Shown one piece after another: positions 44,310 through 57,660 of a stretch of DNA of 64,000 nucleotides (the first letter of the stretch is position 1; every line of letters starts with the position of its first letter). The translations under genes were made by a program, and so were the position numbers. The notes under the pieces were generated by a model, which was not told the DNA's origin, made no database searches, and was given only the letters and a program-made list of their open reading frames with translations. The stretch covers positions 116,382 to 180,381 of the forward strand of contig CAUYUJ010017891.1 in NCBI GenBank assembly GCA_963575745.1. Direction: 5' to 3'. Origin of the DNA: Prorocentrum cordatum. Lineage: Eukaryota > Sar > Dinophyceae > Prorocentrales > Prorocentraceae.

Positions 44310-47300
44310 GAACAGGCACAACTTCGTGAAAGGGGAGGCCCACGGAGCGCGTCTCATTTACCCTCGGGTCCTGAGCCTCCTCATCCGCATGGACTGGTGC
44401 GCCCCCACAGAAGCTGCCTCCAGGTGCCGTGCCCTACCACATGCCTATGGCATGGGCGACTGTGCGCACGCCCTCCACATCGCTGGCTACGATCATCCAG
44501 ATCTCCGTGAGGCGGCTGAAGCTCACGACCAGGAAGCTAGCACCAGGCGCAGGCTAGACATCGCGGCAGCGTGGCCACCGCCGCAGGCACTATACTCGCC
44601 AGAGGCAGCGCGAGTATGGGCCAAACAGCACTACGACACTGAAGCAGCCACCAGGGACGACCCTAACCAGCCCCGCCCACGCGTCTCGCTTCGCAAGCTC
44701 CAGCTGGACCCGAAACCACTCATCGACCTGGTGTACACTGGCTTGCAAGCCGTCCCCGTGCGGGGGCATCCCGACGCACGCGAGTCGCGCCCCAGCGGCT
44801 CCAGCCCTGGGGCCGCGTCTGGCCCACCGCGCACTCACAAGTCAGGCGCAGCCCTGGCGCACAGTCCAGACCGCTCATCGACGACATCAGGAGCCGACGA
44901 CCGCCGTACGCCTTCCCTCATCAGCGCGGCCGCCGCCCTCGCCCGAGGCCACGCCCGCCCACGGCGATCCGCCTCCCGTTCGTCACGGCAGAGTGGCGGA
45001 AACTCCACCTCGGACAACAGTGACATCGAGACGTGGGAGCACATCGAGACGGAAGAGGAGCCGACTGCCTACCACGTCCTCGCCTACCACGTCCGCGATG
45101 TGCGGGCCCGTGTCAATGCCCCTGGCATCGAGGTCTGGCTTGACCCTGGTGATCACCACGACGGCGCCTACTTACCGTGGGGGACGACCGTCATGGGCCA
45201 TCGCGTCATTGACCCTGCGGTGGCGGGGCGTGACGGCTGGGTCATCCTCCACCACGACCACGGCGACACCACTACCAAGCTCTGGGCACCGACCCAAGTC
45301 CACGTCAAAGCGGACGACACCTGGCGCACGGTCATGGTACCAGCGGACATGGGGCCCCAGTGGATCGAGCGCCATGCCGAGGACGCTCGCCTCCCCGCCG
45401 AGGTTGTCCGCACTACAGGCCAATCCTGGTTTGCCGACGTCTGGCCCTTGTGGGATCGCCCCCGACCTCACCCAGACGACCCAGGCACAAACGAGCATGC
45501 GCTCCCGCCTCTACCAGGACGCTGGTCTTGCCTACAGTGCCGATTCCAATGCTGTCAGTACTGTGCGGCTCGCCGCAACACGCAGCTCGGCACCTCGGGC
45601 CAACCAACGTGCCCAGACTGTGCCCGCAGCGGACTGCGTGCACTTATGGACTGGTCCACGGACTACTCTTGCAACAGTTGGACGTGTGCATACAGCACCG
45701 ACAACAGGGACTCCGACACATGCTGCCTGTCCAGCAGGTGCCCCCATCCGCCCAGTCCACACAGCCTGCTCGACGTCCGTGCCACAGGGATGCCGCCGCA
45801 CATCCTTGCCCGCCAATACGGCAACGCGCCAGCCCACCACGACCTCAAGGAACCCCCCCGAGCGCCTTCAGGCCCCGGGGGGGAACCTCCACAACCAGGC
45901 CAAGCAGGTTACCAGGGTCAATGGTACTTCCCACCGAGGCCGCGGCGCGTCCCCAGGCAGGGACTGCCTGACGGCACGAGGCGGCCACCTGGGTTCACAG
46001 GAACGGGGATGCCCGAAGAACCGTCCCCCGACCAACCTCTCTGGAGGGAAGGCTACGTGCTCTTCGGCCCCCACCAGGCCCTCAAGGAGGAATTCACCTT
46101 CAACAAGACGGTCCGCCGACCCTACTCCCTAGCCATCACCAACATGTACAGGGACCGTGTCACGGTCAGGACCGTCTGCGAGTCGATCGCCGAGCGCATC
46201 CACACTACCCGCACCCGCTGGCGAGATGTGGTACTGTACTGGGACGCCGAGGGTGGCCCTGGGCCTCAAGCTCTCGACTATGACATGCGACTCTGCGACG
46301 CCATGGTGAGCCGTGCCACGACCGAAGCCGAGCTAAACCACGACCGCAGCAACCGTGGTAGTTTCTGTCTCTATGGACCAGCGCACCAGCGAGCTGTAAA
46401 CATCACGGCGATCTCCGAGCCGCAGAACATCGACTACACGGAGCATGTGCGGCGATACTCACCCGTAGGGGAGACCTTCCCAGACCACGCCTTCGAGCAC
46501 GTCTATCGGGGCTGGCAGCGGCCCGAAGTGCCCACCATCCTCCCCGACACACGCCCCCTTTCGAGAGCCGACCAGCAGCGATATCAACAGCACCAGCAGC
46601 GCATTCAGCAGCGCGACCAACGCGACGCAGGACAGCCGAGCACGCCACGCTACCGCTCCCCCGCGCGCGTCCCGACAGGCGGCAGCACGGCCTACGGCGG
46701 GGCTGCCGCCTACCACCGTGGCCCCATTGGCGCCAGGCCCGCGGCGGCTGGAGCAGCCGCCTCCAGCTACGGCCATGCCCCTCACGCCAGGGGGCACCCA
46801 GCGGTCATCGGCTACCCGCGTGCAATCGCGCAGGCCCCCCCACGGGCCACTTCGCCCGTGCCAGGGTCCACGCGCGCCTGGGGCCATCACCCAGGCCGCC
46901 ATGACGGCACCCCCAGCAACCAGCCCGCAGTGGTAACCCCTGCGGCTTCAGCCCAGGGGGCTGCAACAAACCGTGGCAGGACAGGGCGCCCTGAAGGATG
47001 GCGTGATGCGAACGTGCGTGCTTGGCAACCGCGCCAGCACACGCCCCCGCCAAACGTGGCTGCAGCGCTGCGCCCTGCCCAGGCAAAACCTGCCCCACCT
47101 GAGCGGGAGAGGCAGCCGCTCGTCCCGCTCGTCCTCACGTACACCCAGGCGCATCACAGCGCCTCCCCGCGGCACAGCGAGGGAAGCGCCCATCACGTCA
47201 GCCCCCGCCCCGACGCTGTCGACCCTGACCAGGCCACAGCCACGGCGGAGGGCGGCACAAGCGGCTCCCGCCAGCCCAGCCCATCACCCTGCGCGGCGCC

Positions 47301-48150
47301 GATCCGCTCCCCGAGCAGGGCGGATTCCGAGCGCGCTAACGCCCAGGCGACCTCGCCACGCGACCGCCACACGGGCGGGCGCGTCCCGCGCAGCAGGTCC
47401 TGCAGCCGCCACAGCTCACGCAAGGCCCCTGGGAGCTCCACGAGCTCGCCGCCTCGCGAGACTCAGGCTGATGGCCGAGCCCCCGAAGTGGTGCCACGCT
47501 TCGGTGCCAGCGCCATCGAACCTGGCCAGGTCGACCTCGAGCCGACGCCGTCCACGGACCACGAGCTGCCGCTGCCCACCCGCGTGGTCGTCCCCATCGA
47601 CGAGGCGCCGACCTTCGACCCGTTCAAGAACAAGTACCGCGTCAAGGACCTTGCGGCGGGTTTCGGCGGCGGCTCACCGCTCTCACCTCAGAGTCGGGGC
47701 GGAGCCCCCGCCACCTCAGCCGCTGCCGTGGCAGCGGCGGCCCCGCGTGGAGTCAGCCCTGTCCGCAACGCGGGCCTCGCGGCAGCGGGCATGGACGAGG
47801 CCCAGCGCCAGGCCACCGACCGCGCTGCTCGAGCTGTTCCACCAGATGCTGCTCATCACGGTACTGACGGGGCGGGCGCGCCGCCGCAGGACGGACCAGC
47901 GGTGTCGCGTGCGCAGTATATGCGCGTGCGTTGTGCCGCTGCCGCGCCGAGCCGCCGCCGCTGGTTCGCTGTTGCTTTTGTGTTCGGCAGGACGGATCGA
48001 GGAGTCGCCTCCCTCTCCCTCTGCTGCCGTCTCACCTCTCCTCCCCTCGTCCCCTATGGTACAGGAGTGAGGAGGATTTTTCGAGGCAGTTTTACTGATG
48101 TTTATGAACCCCCCCTGGCGCAGTGCCGACCATGTCTCGCCTATACTTCT
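44310..48150 (+). CDS. LINE accessory region, zinc-finger and low-complexity linker
   Basis: Open without interruption into the endonuclease. About 45520-45640 reads CLQCRFQCCQYCAARR and then CPDCARSG, a set of CxxC pairs that could bind zinc. About 46020-46480 (WREGYVLFGPHQALKEEFTF, YSLAITNMYRDRVTVRTVCE) looks globular and unassigned. From 46560 to 48000 the sequence is Pro/Ala/Arg/Ser-rich linker. No start codon is chosen, because the frame continues from the ORF ending at 44309 after an apparent shift. Confidence 0.4.
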
Positions 48151-48239
48151 GGCCTGACGGCGGCTTCAGCCCCGGTCAAGCCAATCCATAGGAACGCCAT
48201 GAGCTCCTACTGTGGCCAAGCCTTCTACCTGGGTGAGGG

Positions 48240-49100
48240 TCAGGCTGACCTACACCGTGCGGGGCGTGCAAACCCCAGCTCCACCGATGGAGACGGGCCA
48301 GGTCGCTCCATACACCTCGTCAGCCTAAACATCACCAGTCTCTCAGCGAACTGGCCAACCATCACCGCTCTTGGTGTCGACCACAACGCCGCAGTCATAG
48401 CACTGCAGGAGACCCGACATGCCAAGCCGACCAGACAAGCCATCGCTACCAGCGCCGCCAATCCACACCACGGGGGATACCACGCCAGTCTTGGACCTGA
48501 CCTGGATCTGGCGCGAGCCCAGCGCAGAGCTGCCCACGGCGGCACAGACCACACCGTCGTGGGCAACACTGGCGCCTCGGGAGGGGTCGCCATCCTCTCT
48601 AAGGATGCCATTGTCGACTCCACTGTCGACGACACTGCGCCCTGTATCGTCACCCTCAAGGCCAAGAAAAGATGGCACGAGGCCTTCCTCCCGCTCTGCA
48701 CTCAGCACCGCCGGGATCTACATAGCGAGCCTCTACGGGGTAGCTGGAGGAGACAGCACAGACCTGTTTCGGCTCGCTGACTGCGCCGCCGCAAGGGTCG
48801 GCTCAGCCCCGTATTTCATCTGCATGGACGCCAACACGAACATCGACGACAATCCACACCTGCTGCACATGATGCAGCACGGATGGTTTAACGTCGCTGA
48901 GGGCACACCAGACCACACCATGCACACATACGGCAATATCCCTGACTGGGACCGCGTCACCAAGTGCCCCCGCACTTCGCGCATCGATTATATCATCGCC
49001 AACCAAGCGGCGCGATCCCTTGTCACCGACTTCTGCTATCTGCGCGACTTGCCAGCGAAGTCCCATGTTGGCCTGCAGGTCACGCTCGACCTCAGTCGCC
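48240..49100 (+). pseudogene. LINE EEP (AP-type) endonuclease domain
   Basis: IHLVSLNITSLSANW gives the Asn motif and AVIALQETRHAKP the catalytic Glu. NTGASGGVAILSKDAIVD is the typical GGVAIL strand. After a frame change near 48695 the domain goes on with IYIASLYGVAGG, YFICMDANTN (DxN), SRIDYIIANQAA (late Asp) and AKSHVGLQVTLD, where SH takes the place of the usual SDH. So the final His is kept but the Asp before it is missing or shifted. The domain makes the first-strand nick in target-primed reverse transcription. Confidence 0.7.
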
Positions 49101-51900
49101 TCGACCATACGGCCCGACGCCTTCTTGCCCCCACGCCCTACCCCCCTAACGATGGAGCTCACGAGGGCCACGAACTGCAGGCATTAGGGACCCTCATCGC
49201 TGGGCGATACCAGGACCGCATGGAGCAGGCCGACACACGCGACGATGTGGAACGCATGTTCGCCCTGGCTAACGAGGCCAGCCATGAGTACCATCTCACC
49301 CGTCTGCGCGACCTGCCACCTCCACCGCCAGACCACCCAAAAAAGAAGCCCCCCACCATGCACGGGCTCACGCCCACGTTCGAGGAGCGACCCGTTGTCC
49401 CCCGCGCCTTTCCCACCTACGGAGCTTCCACGATACACATGAACCGCCTGCGCAAGCTCCATCGGCAACTTTGTGAGCTTCGCTTCATCGGACAGCACCA
49501 TCATTTAGACTGCCGTGCCATCCCGCCGTACCTGGCGCAGCGCATCGACTGCACGTGGACCGCGGCCCGCCTCCTCTGTCACAAGCTGCGCCCCACGGTC
49601 CTCCTAGCCTTTCCCGAGGCCTGGACCCCCGACGAGCCAGCACCTCACGGAGAGCATCTTGACTGTCTGATCCAAAACCTCGACTCAGAGCTGGCGCGAC
49701 GTGCGAACCGTGCCAAAGCTGAACGCATCAAGATATGGGCTGAGGGCGTCCGCGAGCCAAGCGGGCGAAAGGCGGCCATATACGCACGGGCTGCTGACAG
49801 CTCGCCCACGGCGTATCTCCGCACGCCTACCACTCCTGACGATACACAACTCCACTGCGACACCAACGCCTTCAAACCTGACAAAGCTAGCACGGACGAT
49901 AGTGACGCCGACACCGAAGCTGGCGGCTTCAGCCCCAGCGACGGTAGTTCGCCCGACACGGACAACGACGAAGACCACACTTGTGAACCACCACCTGCAC
50001 AGGTCCCCGACATTCTCCCTGCCAACGCCATTGTTGCTAATACCAAAGACATGCTTAAGCTCATGGTCGACACCTGGGAGCCCATCTTGGGCAGGTACCG
50101 CGCCCGTGCAGGGCATGACGCCGAAGCCATGCCGACGTGGGCTGACTTCTACGACGAGTACCGACAAGAGCTGCCTACGCCATCACCAGCTACCCCTTTC
50201 CACCTCACCGACGACCAACTCATCCACTTTATTCGCACCCGTTCACCGCGCCGTGCGGGGGGACTTGACGGCTGGACTACTAAGGAGGCTAAGGAGTTAC
50301 CCGACGACATCCTTCGCCTCTTCGCCAGCGTCTTACGCGCTATGCAACGCACTGGCACCATCCCAGAACCCCTCCTTCATGTGCCAAACCCGTGCCTCCG
50401 AAAAGGCCGAGGCGAACTCCCAACGGACCAACGACTTCTCTCGGTGCTTTCCGTTTGGATGTATGCGTGGGAAGCGCCAGCTTACCGCAGCCTCACGGAC
50501 TGGCGGAAAGGATGGACCCACGCCACGAGCTTTGGCGCTGTTCCCAAAGCTACCATTGGGGACGTCAGCACCTCTCTCGCCCTGCGCATCGAGCACGCCA
50601 GGGCTTTACTCCTGCCCTTAGCTGGGGCTGCCCTTGACCGACAGAAGTGTTTCGACTACCTCATCACGGACATCTGCCTTAACCTTGCGCTTCACGCGGG
50701 GTGCCCCCAAGACATCGTTACTGTCCGCAGAAACTTCTACAGTCGCCACAAACGCTACATCCGCATGAACGGAGCGTACTCTAAGGAATTGGCCAGGACC
50801 AACGGTCACCTCCAGGGAAGCTCATGGTCCCTGGACGACATCAAGCTGCTCATGTGTGTGTGGACAAAGAGACAGCATCGATACGTTCCTCGATCACTCA
50901 GCACTACCTTTGTTGACGACAGCAACTCCACTACCCACACCGCGTCTGAGCTGCAGAAATCTCTTGACGAAACCGCCAAGTTTGATCGATTCTCAGGTCA
51001 ACGCATTCACCCTGGCAAAGTGGCGGGGTGGGCGCTCACCGACGAGCTTCACGCCGCCGTTACCCAGCTCACTCTGGCGGAACGGCCCTTACGCGTGGTC
51101 GACTCCTTCAAGCTCGTCGGGAGTTACATCAACGCCGAGGCAGCGCCGGCTCCAGCCGCGCTTAACCTCACGGCCACCGCTGACGCCCGTGTACGGAGGG
51201 CGACTAGTCGCCTGCCGCGCATTGGCAAGCTCCCATCGCCGATGCTTATTAAGGCGCGGCACGCCCGTTCCCTTGCTGCCAGCGTCTGTACCACGGGCAC
51301 CGACATTCAAGCCCCATCAGGCCCCGCCAAAACTGCCTACAACCACGCCCTCAAGGCGGCTATCCGCCCCAAGGGGAACAAGTGGGTCGAGTTTTGGACT
51401 CTCATGGCCGTGTGCGTCCCAGGACACGCCCTGGAGATTGACGCCATCACGCAGCGTGAAGCTTTCCTGTGCCTGCGGCGACAGGTTAACCGCGACGTTA
51501 CACTCTGCGGTCTCGTCAGGGATCTCCAACACCACGTCCAGACCCTGTTTGGTGGAGGACCTGTCGGACGACTCGTCCAGTCGCTCCAGCAGCTCCGTTG
51601 GACCTGGCCCACATTTGGCATCATGTACGACGACTGGGGCTGCCAGATCAGCTGGCTGAACTTACCCCAAAACGCCTTCCTTCACATGCTGCGGGCCTCA
51701 CAACGCAGAGCCTTTCTGAGGAGGATCAAGCCACGGCGTCACGACCTTGGATACCTTGCCTCTGTCAGACAGGGCCTCGACCTCTTCGCCAGCACGTGGC
51801 TCGCCCGAACGAAAGGAGCAGCCAAATGCACTGCCTGGCAGCTGGCGCTCCTCCTGAACTACCTGTCGGGCGGGGACCACACCCAACAGCGACGATCCCG
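49100..51900 (+). CDS. LINE reverse transcriptase
   Basis: One open frame. RRAGGLDGWTTKEAKELP (about 50250-50305) matches the PGxDGxxxK-type entry motif. LLPLAGAALDRQKCFDYL (about 50611-50664) is motif A with its Asp. NGHLQGSSWSLDDIKLL is motif B. TTFVDDSNST carries the active site FVDD (50909-50920). The region before it (49160-50200) is a long N-terminal domain with motif GGFSPSDGSS at 49922. Thumb and linker follow to 51900. FVDD in place of YADD is usual in several LINE clades. The domain copies the element RNA at the nicked target. Confidence 0.8.
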
Positions 51901-51924
51901 ATCAAACACGTCTGCTGACCCCAG

Positions 51925-52000
51925 CCCCATCTGCCGATACTGCGACGAGGAAGAGGAAACTCAGGAGCACACTGTCCGCGACTGCAAGTGCTGGGCCCGA
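51925..52000 (+). other. CCHC-type zinc knuckle of the LINE
   Basis: ICRYCDEEEETQEHTVRDC spells C-x2-C-x8-H-x4-C, the knuckle commonly found after the RT domain in LINEs. It probably helps bind RNA or target DNA. Confidence 0.7.
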
Positions 52001-52209
52001 GAAAGACTCCCTCTCACCACCCTCATCAGTGACGAGCAGTGGGCCCGTCTTCCGCCGCACACAAGACACTGCGGGCTCTTCGATGAAGACCCAGCCCTCC
52101 TCGACCTGCAGGCCGACCTCGCGAGGGACCCGCTACCTCAGCCCATGCCGCGGCCCCCCCCTGAGGGAGATCCTGCGGCTTCAGCCCAGGACTCCTACAC
52201 CACCTACCT

Positions 52210-52720
52210 TGACCACGACACTGGTTGGACATGGGTCTACGCTGCCACGGACGGTGCATGCACCAACCAAGCCATCCCATTGCTAGCACGAGCGGGCTAC
52301 GGCGTCTACTACGGCATCGACCACCGCATGAACTACAGTGCACGCGTTCACGGCATTACGCAGAACGCCAGCTTGCGGAGACCCTCGCCATTGTCCACCT
52401 CACGGCATGTGCTGAACGGCCCGTACACGTTTTCGTGGACAACCAGGCGGTGGTCGATGGGTTCCAAAGCATCATCGACGGACACTCAGCACCGCAGGGC
52501 ACGCACGTGGAGCTCTGGGAAAAGATCCACCGATGCGTTATGGCCAAGCCCAACATGTTCCGCGTCGAGAAAATCGCAAGCCACCTGGGAGACATGGGCA
52601 TCGACCTCGGGCTCATCGGGCCCATTGCGGAGGAGTTCAATCGTCAGGCTGACGCCCTCGCCACAACGGCGGCACGCACTCACAACCTTCCAGACGACAT
52701 TGTCGAAGCTGCCAAAACAC
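52210..52720 (+). pseudogene. LINE RNase H domain, frameshifted
   Basis: WTWVYAATDGACTN gives the first catalytic Asp. After a frame change near 52360 come RQLAETLAIVHLTACA (Glu), PVHVFVDNQAVVDGF (Asp) and NRQADALATTAA (last Asp). The four acidic residues of the fold are kept. It removes RNA from the RNA-DNA hybrid. Confidence 0.7.
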
Positions 52721-53996
52721 GACATCGCCAAGCGACCGTGCTTCATGGGGTCGCTGTCGCCATCTACGAGCGTAGACACCGCGCACTCCCGCTCCCACAC
52801 CGCAGGGCTGGGTTTACAGCTGCGGAACTCAACAAAATGGAACCAAACCCCCTGCTGTCGGACCAGGCACCACCCGCGGCTGGACCAGACATCCCACAGA
52901 ACCCGGACGAGCTCTGGGCCGAGGCCCAACGGGCGATATTCGACGAACAGGAGGACGACCCGTTCGGCTTCGGCGGGGGACTTGACTTCCTAGGCGACGG
53001 GCCAGCCAGCGCCAACCTTGCCCCGTCGGGCATCCGCACGTCGCCCTCGACTCCGCCACTGAGAGCGGCATCGCACCCACATGACAACGCCGCTCACCTC
53101 CAAGACGCTGACGAACAGGAGGACGACCCGTTCAGCTTCGGTGGGGGATCGGACGCTTGGACGACGGCCCAGTCAGCGACAACCCTGCCCCGTCGGGCAA
53201 CCTCTCGACGCCTACCGCGACTCCGTCTCCGAGAGCGACATCGCCCCCATATGATGATATCGGTCACCGCCAAGACGCCGACGACGACCTGGGTGACCCC
53301 CGCGGACTGAGTGGCATAGACGACGCACCGCCGACACCCCACGCTGCCGACCATGCCGCCCTACCGAGACGCCACCCTACTACGCGGCTGACCTCAGAGC
53401 CCTCGCACGGCATCATGATTGGTCCCACCGCGCAAACCACTCCGCCCCCCCACCAGCGGCAGCCCGCGGGGGCGGCTTCAGCCCCCCCGCAGGGCACTGA
53501 ACCAGACAGGCCCTCGCACCCCGTCCACGCTTCCATTGTTGCTGAGCAAGAGGATGCGGCTCTCCCGACCTCTCGGGGCGTGGCCCTAGCGGCTCCAGCC
53601 CTGGGGCCGCGTGTTCCCCCCCAGTCACCTTTCAAGGGTGACGGACGACAGCATACAGGGTGCCGTACTACGCTAGTCCACCATCTGGACAGGCGTACCG
53701 AGGACCTCGCCCCTGTCACGAGGCCCTCGGCCGCTGGCACTGAGCAGCCACCCCTCACCGACCGCGAAACCGAGCTGTCCCAGGCTATGGCCGCTCTCCA
53801 GCAGAGGTGTGTTGCTCTCGCCGCGGACCTCGCCGCCGCCCAAGCTCGCCAAGGCCCTCTACTCCAGCGCCTCCACAGCGCCGGGCGAGCCTTCGCCGAG
53901 CTGCTTACGCCCTCGCCCGATGGTGCCGTGCCGTCACTCACCATCCAAGCTATGCTGTCATCGTTCCGCGGCGCTCCACCTGGTGCCCCGCGCTAA
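52720..53996 (+). pseudogene. LINE C-terminal tail with internal duplication
   Basis: EQEDDPFGFGGG (about 52945) recurs as EQEDDPFSFGGG (about 53112) inside a repeat of about 165 bp. In the second copy the frame changes near 53150, and the rest (DDGPVSDNPAPSGNLSTP) is in another frame to TAA at 53994-53996. The last 60 codons (LSQAMAALQQRCVALAADLA) form a likely coiled coil. Confidence 0.5.
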
Positions 53997-54362
53997 TCTC
54001 CCCCTTTCTGCCTGCCCGTGAGTACGCGTGGCTCCGCGTCCACGGTGTCAGGGCGTGGGGGCGGGGGGTGCCCCGTCACTGCGCGCCGCTTTGCGGCCAA
54101 GCGCCCAACTGGCGGTCTGCCAAGCCGCCTAGCCACGTGTCAGCACGTCGCCTTTCTTGTTGGGGCCTCTTTCTTCACGCGGTCTGACAGGTGAGATCAT
54201 CACCGTCTGTCCGCCGTCTGTTGCGTCTGTCGCACTGCGCCGGGGGAGGGTTTTTTTTGTTGCCCGCCCTCGTATCTAAAGGCTGCACCGCCGCAAATAG
54301 TGTTTTGCGAGTTGTCGCACCGCAGTGCGCCTCGCGGACGGACCCTGGTCCGCCTACTTGTC

Positions 54363-56046
<1,684 letters not shown>

Positions 56047-56047
56047 C

Positions 56048-56068
56048 CCGTAGCCATTTTGGCTCAGG
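56048..56068 (+). other. DinoSL spliced-leader relict
   Basis: CCGTAGCCATTTTGGCTCA (56048-56066) matches the conserved body of the dinoflagellate 22-nt trans-spliced leader; only the final AAG reads AGG. There is no GT donor after it, so it is not an SL RNA gene. A leader embedded in genomic DNA 35 bases before an ATG is the accepted mark of a gene that was reverse-copied from mature mRNA. Confidence 0.85.
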
Positions 56069-56102
56069 CCAGCTCGGCGCGCCCGCGCGCGCGGCTCGGG
56101 CG

Positions 56103-56330
56103 ATGGCGACGGTCGAGCGCGGCCAGGCGCTGGCGGCGCTGGCCCCGCTGGCGCGGGCGGCCGTTGCGGGCGCGGCAGAGGGTGGTGGCGGGCGCCAGCG
56201 CCTTGCCGCCGCCGCCGCGGCCACCCTCCGCACGGGCGCGGAGCTGCTCTTCGGCGCGGAGGTGGCGGGCCCCGCGGTGGGCGGCGAGATTCACGCGCGC
56301 GAGCGCCTCTCGAGGCCGCTCCCCAAGTAG
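56103..56330 (+). CDS. Small ORF behind the leader relict
   Basis: ATG 56103 (MATVERGQALAALAPLARAA) to TAG 56328-56330, 75 residues. Alanine-rich and helix-prone, ending HARERLSRPLPK. The start is chosen because it is the first ATG after the spliced-leader relict, giving a 34-base 5' UTR. The family is not recognised. It may be a truncated retrocopy whose original protein went on into the coiled-coil sequence downstream. Confidence 0.45.
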   Translation: MATVERGQALAALAPLARAAVAGAAEGGGGRQRLAAAAAATLRTGAELLFGAEVAGPAVGGEIHARERLSRPLPK

Positions 56331-56395
56331 CAGGTGGAGGCGGGCCGAGCGGGGGCGCATCCAGCTCTTTCGGGCGGCTGCGGGCCATTCCGCCA

Positions 56396-57361
56396 GTGGG
56401 CCCAGCGCGCCGAGTTCGGCGTCGGCGCCGAGGCGGCGCCTGCCTCGGCGCGCGAGGCTGCGCGGCGGACCCGCGGCGGCCGAAGGCGCCGCCAGGGGTC
56501 CGACGCGGAGGGGCGCGAGGAGGAGGAGGAGGAGGGGCCGCTCGCCCCTGCCCCGCCCCCCCCCCCTCGCCGCAGGGCCCGCCCGTCGTGGGAGGTGGCA
56601 AGGCGGGCGAGGCGGGCGAGGAGGCCGGGCGCTGCGGGCGCGAGCTGGAGAGCCAGGTCTAGGCGCTCTTGGAGGAGCGCGACGGCCTGGCGCAGCAGCT
56701 CATGGAGACAAAGGCGAAGGCGGCTGAGGTGGAAGAGAAGGCCAGGCGCCGCGGACGGCAGCGCGCCGAGCTGGAGAGCCAGGCCCAGGCGCTCGCGGAG
56801 GAGCGCGACGGCCCAGTGCAGGAGCTCATGGACTCTAAGGCGATCGTCCAGCAGCTCAAGGGCGCGGTGGTGGCCGTAGTTGAGGTCGGCGCGCAGGCCG
56901 ACTTGCTGCTGGACGACGCCGAGCAAGGCGTGAACATCGACCACGTGCCGACCGTCGTCGCCCAGGAAGTCGAGGAGACCGCGGAGGTTCAAACGGTAAG
57001 TCGCCCACGCGCCGAAGGGCGCGACCCAAAGCATCTTCCACGGGAAGGTCGCGGTCAAAGCTTGTGCTGGCCGGTTGCCAGCGGCGACGGCGAGCACTCG
57101 GAGGAGGGGGCCGACGTCGGCGGCGAGAACAACGCCGAGGGCCAGGGTGACGAGCACGGGGAGAAAGATGGCGGCTGCGCAGCGGCCGCCCAGAGGGACT
57201 CGTGGAGGCCAGGATGGGAGCTCGACGAGGGCGACCCCCTTCCGCCAGCCCCCTCGGACCACGAGCAGCGCGCAGGGCGCCAGTGGCTCCAGCGGATCGC
57301 GGTGGACCGCAAGCCACGGCGAGGTGATATCACGGCATGGCGGCCAGTGCCAATCGGGTGA
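56396..57361 (+). pseudogene. Coiled-coil protein gene with internal stop
   Basis: One frame is open on both sides of a TAG at about 56660. Before it comes GRELESQV; after it, ALLEERDGLAQQLMETKAKA. A second copy of the same repeat further on reads AELESQAQALAEERDGPVQE, so the TAG stands where CAG (Gln) is expected. The repeat is a Glu/Lys/Arg-rich coiled coil. The tail (GVNIDHVPTVVAQEVEETAE and onward) ends ITAWRPVPIG with TGA at 57359-57361. Probably part of the same retroposed unit as the leader relict. Function unknown. Confidence 0.45.
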
Positions 57362-57489
57362 AAGGCACGACAGGGGCAGCAGTCTTGGTTTTGCTTAGAC
57401 TCGGTAGCAGAACGAGCTGCGCGACGATGAGCCGTGCAGCGCGAGACGTTTTCTCAGGCGCCGAAGTGCGCAGTCGGGTCTTGTGGCGG

Positions 57490-57660
57490 GATCCGCTCTG
57501 GCTTCTCGGGGGCCCCTTGGGGCCTCCAGCTCTGCGCCAAGAGCACGAAATGTCCGTTCGACTGGGCCCGCTCTTGGAGCCGTCTTGGGGGCCTCTTCGG
57601 CCATCTCGGAGGCCTCTGGGGCTGCATTCAGAATTTCCGGGGCCTTTTTGGGAGCTCTTG
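57490..57660 (+). repeat. TCTTGGGGGCC-type repeat
   Basis: Loose copies of CTCGGGGGCCCCTTGG, CTTGGGGGCCTCTTCGG and similar. It leads directly into the left arm of the inverted repeat at 57659-57875. Confidence 0.7.

Larger units (their letters stand above)
39990..53487 (+). repeat. Dispersed motif GGCGGCTTCAGCCCCGC
   Basis: Copies at 39990, 41490, 42534, 48159, 49922, 53471, with shorter CTGCGGCTTCAGCCCAG forms at 46941 and 52173 and GGCTCCAGCCCTGGGG forms near 44800 and 53590. All are on the plus strand and inside the LINE interval. Readings are GGFSPA or AASAP. GGCT-TC-AGCC is a small inverted repeat. Confidence 0.75.

Noticed and set aside
56048-56068. SL RNA gene
   Set aside because: There is no GT donor or Sm-site-like sequence after the leader body, so a retroposed mRNA relict fits better.
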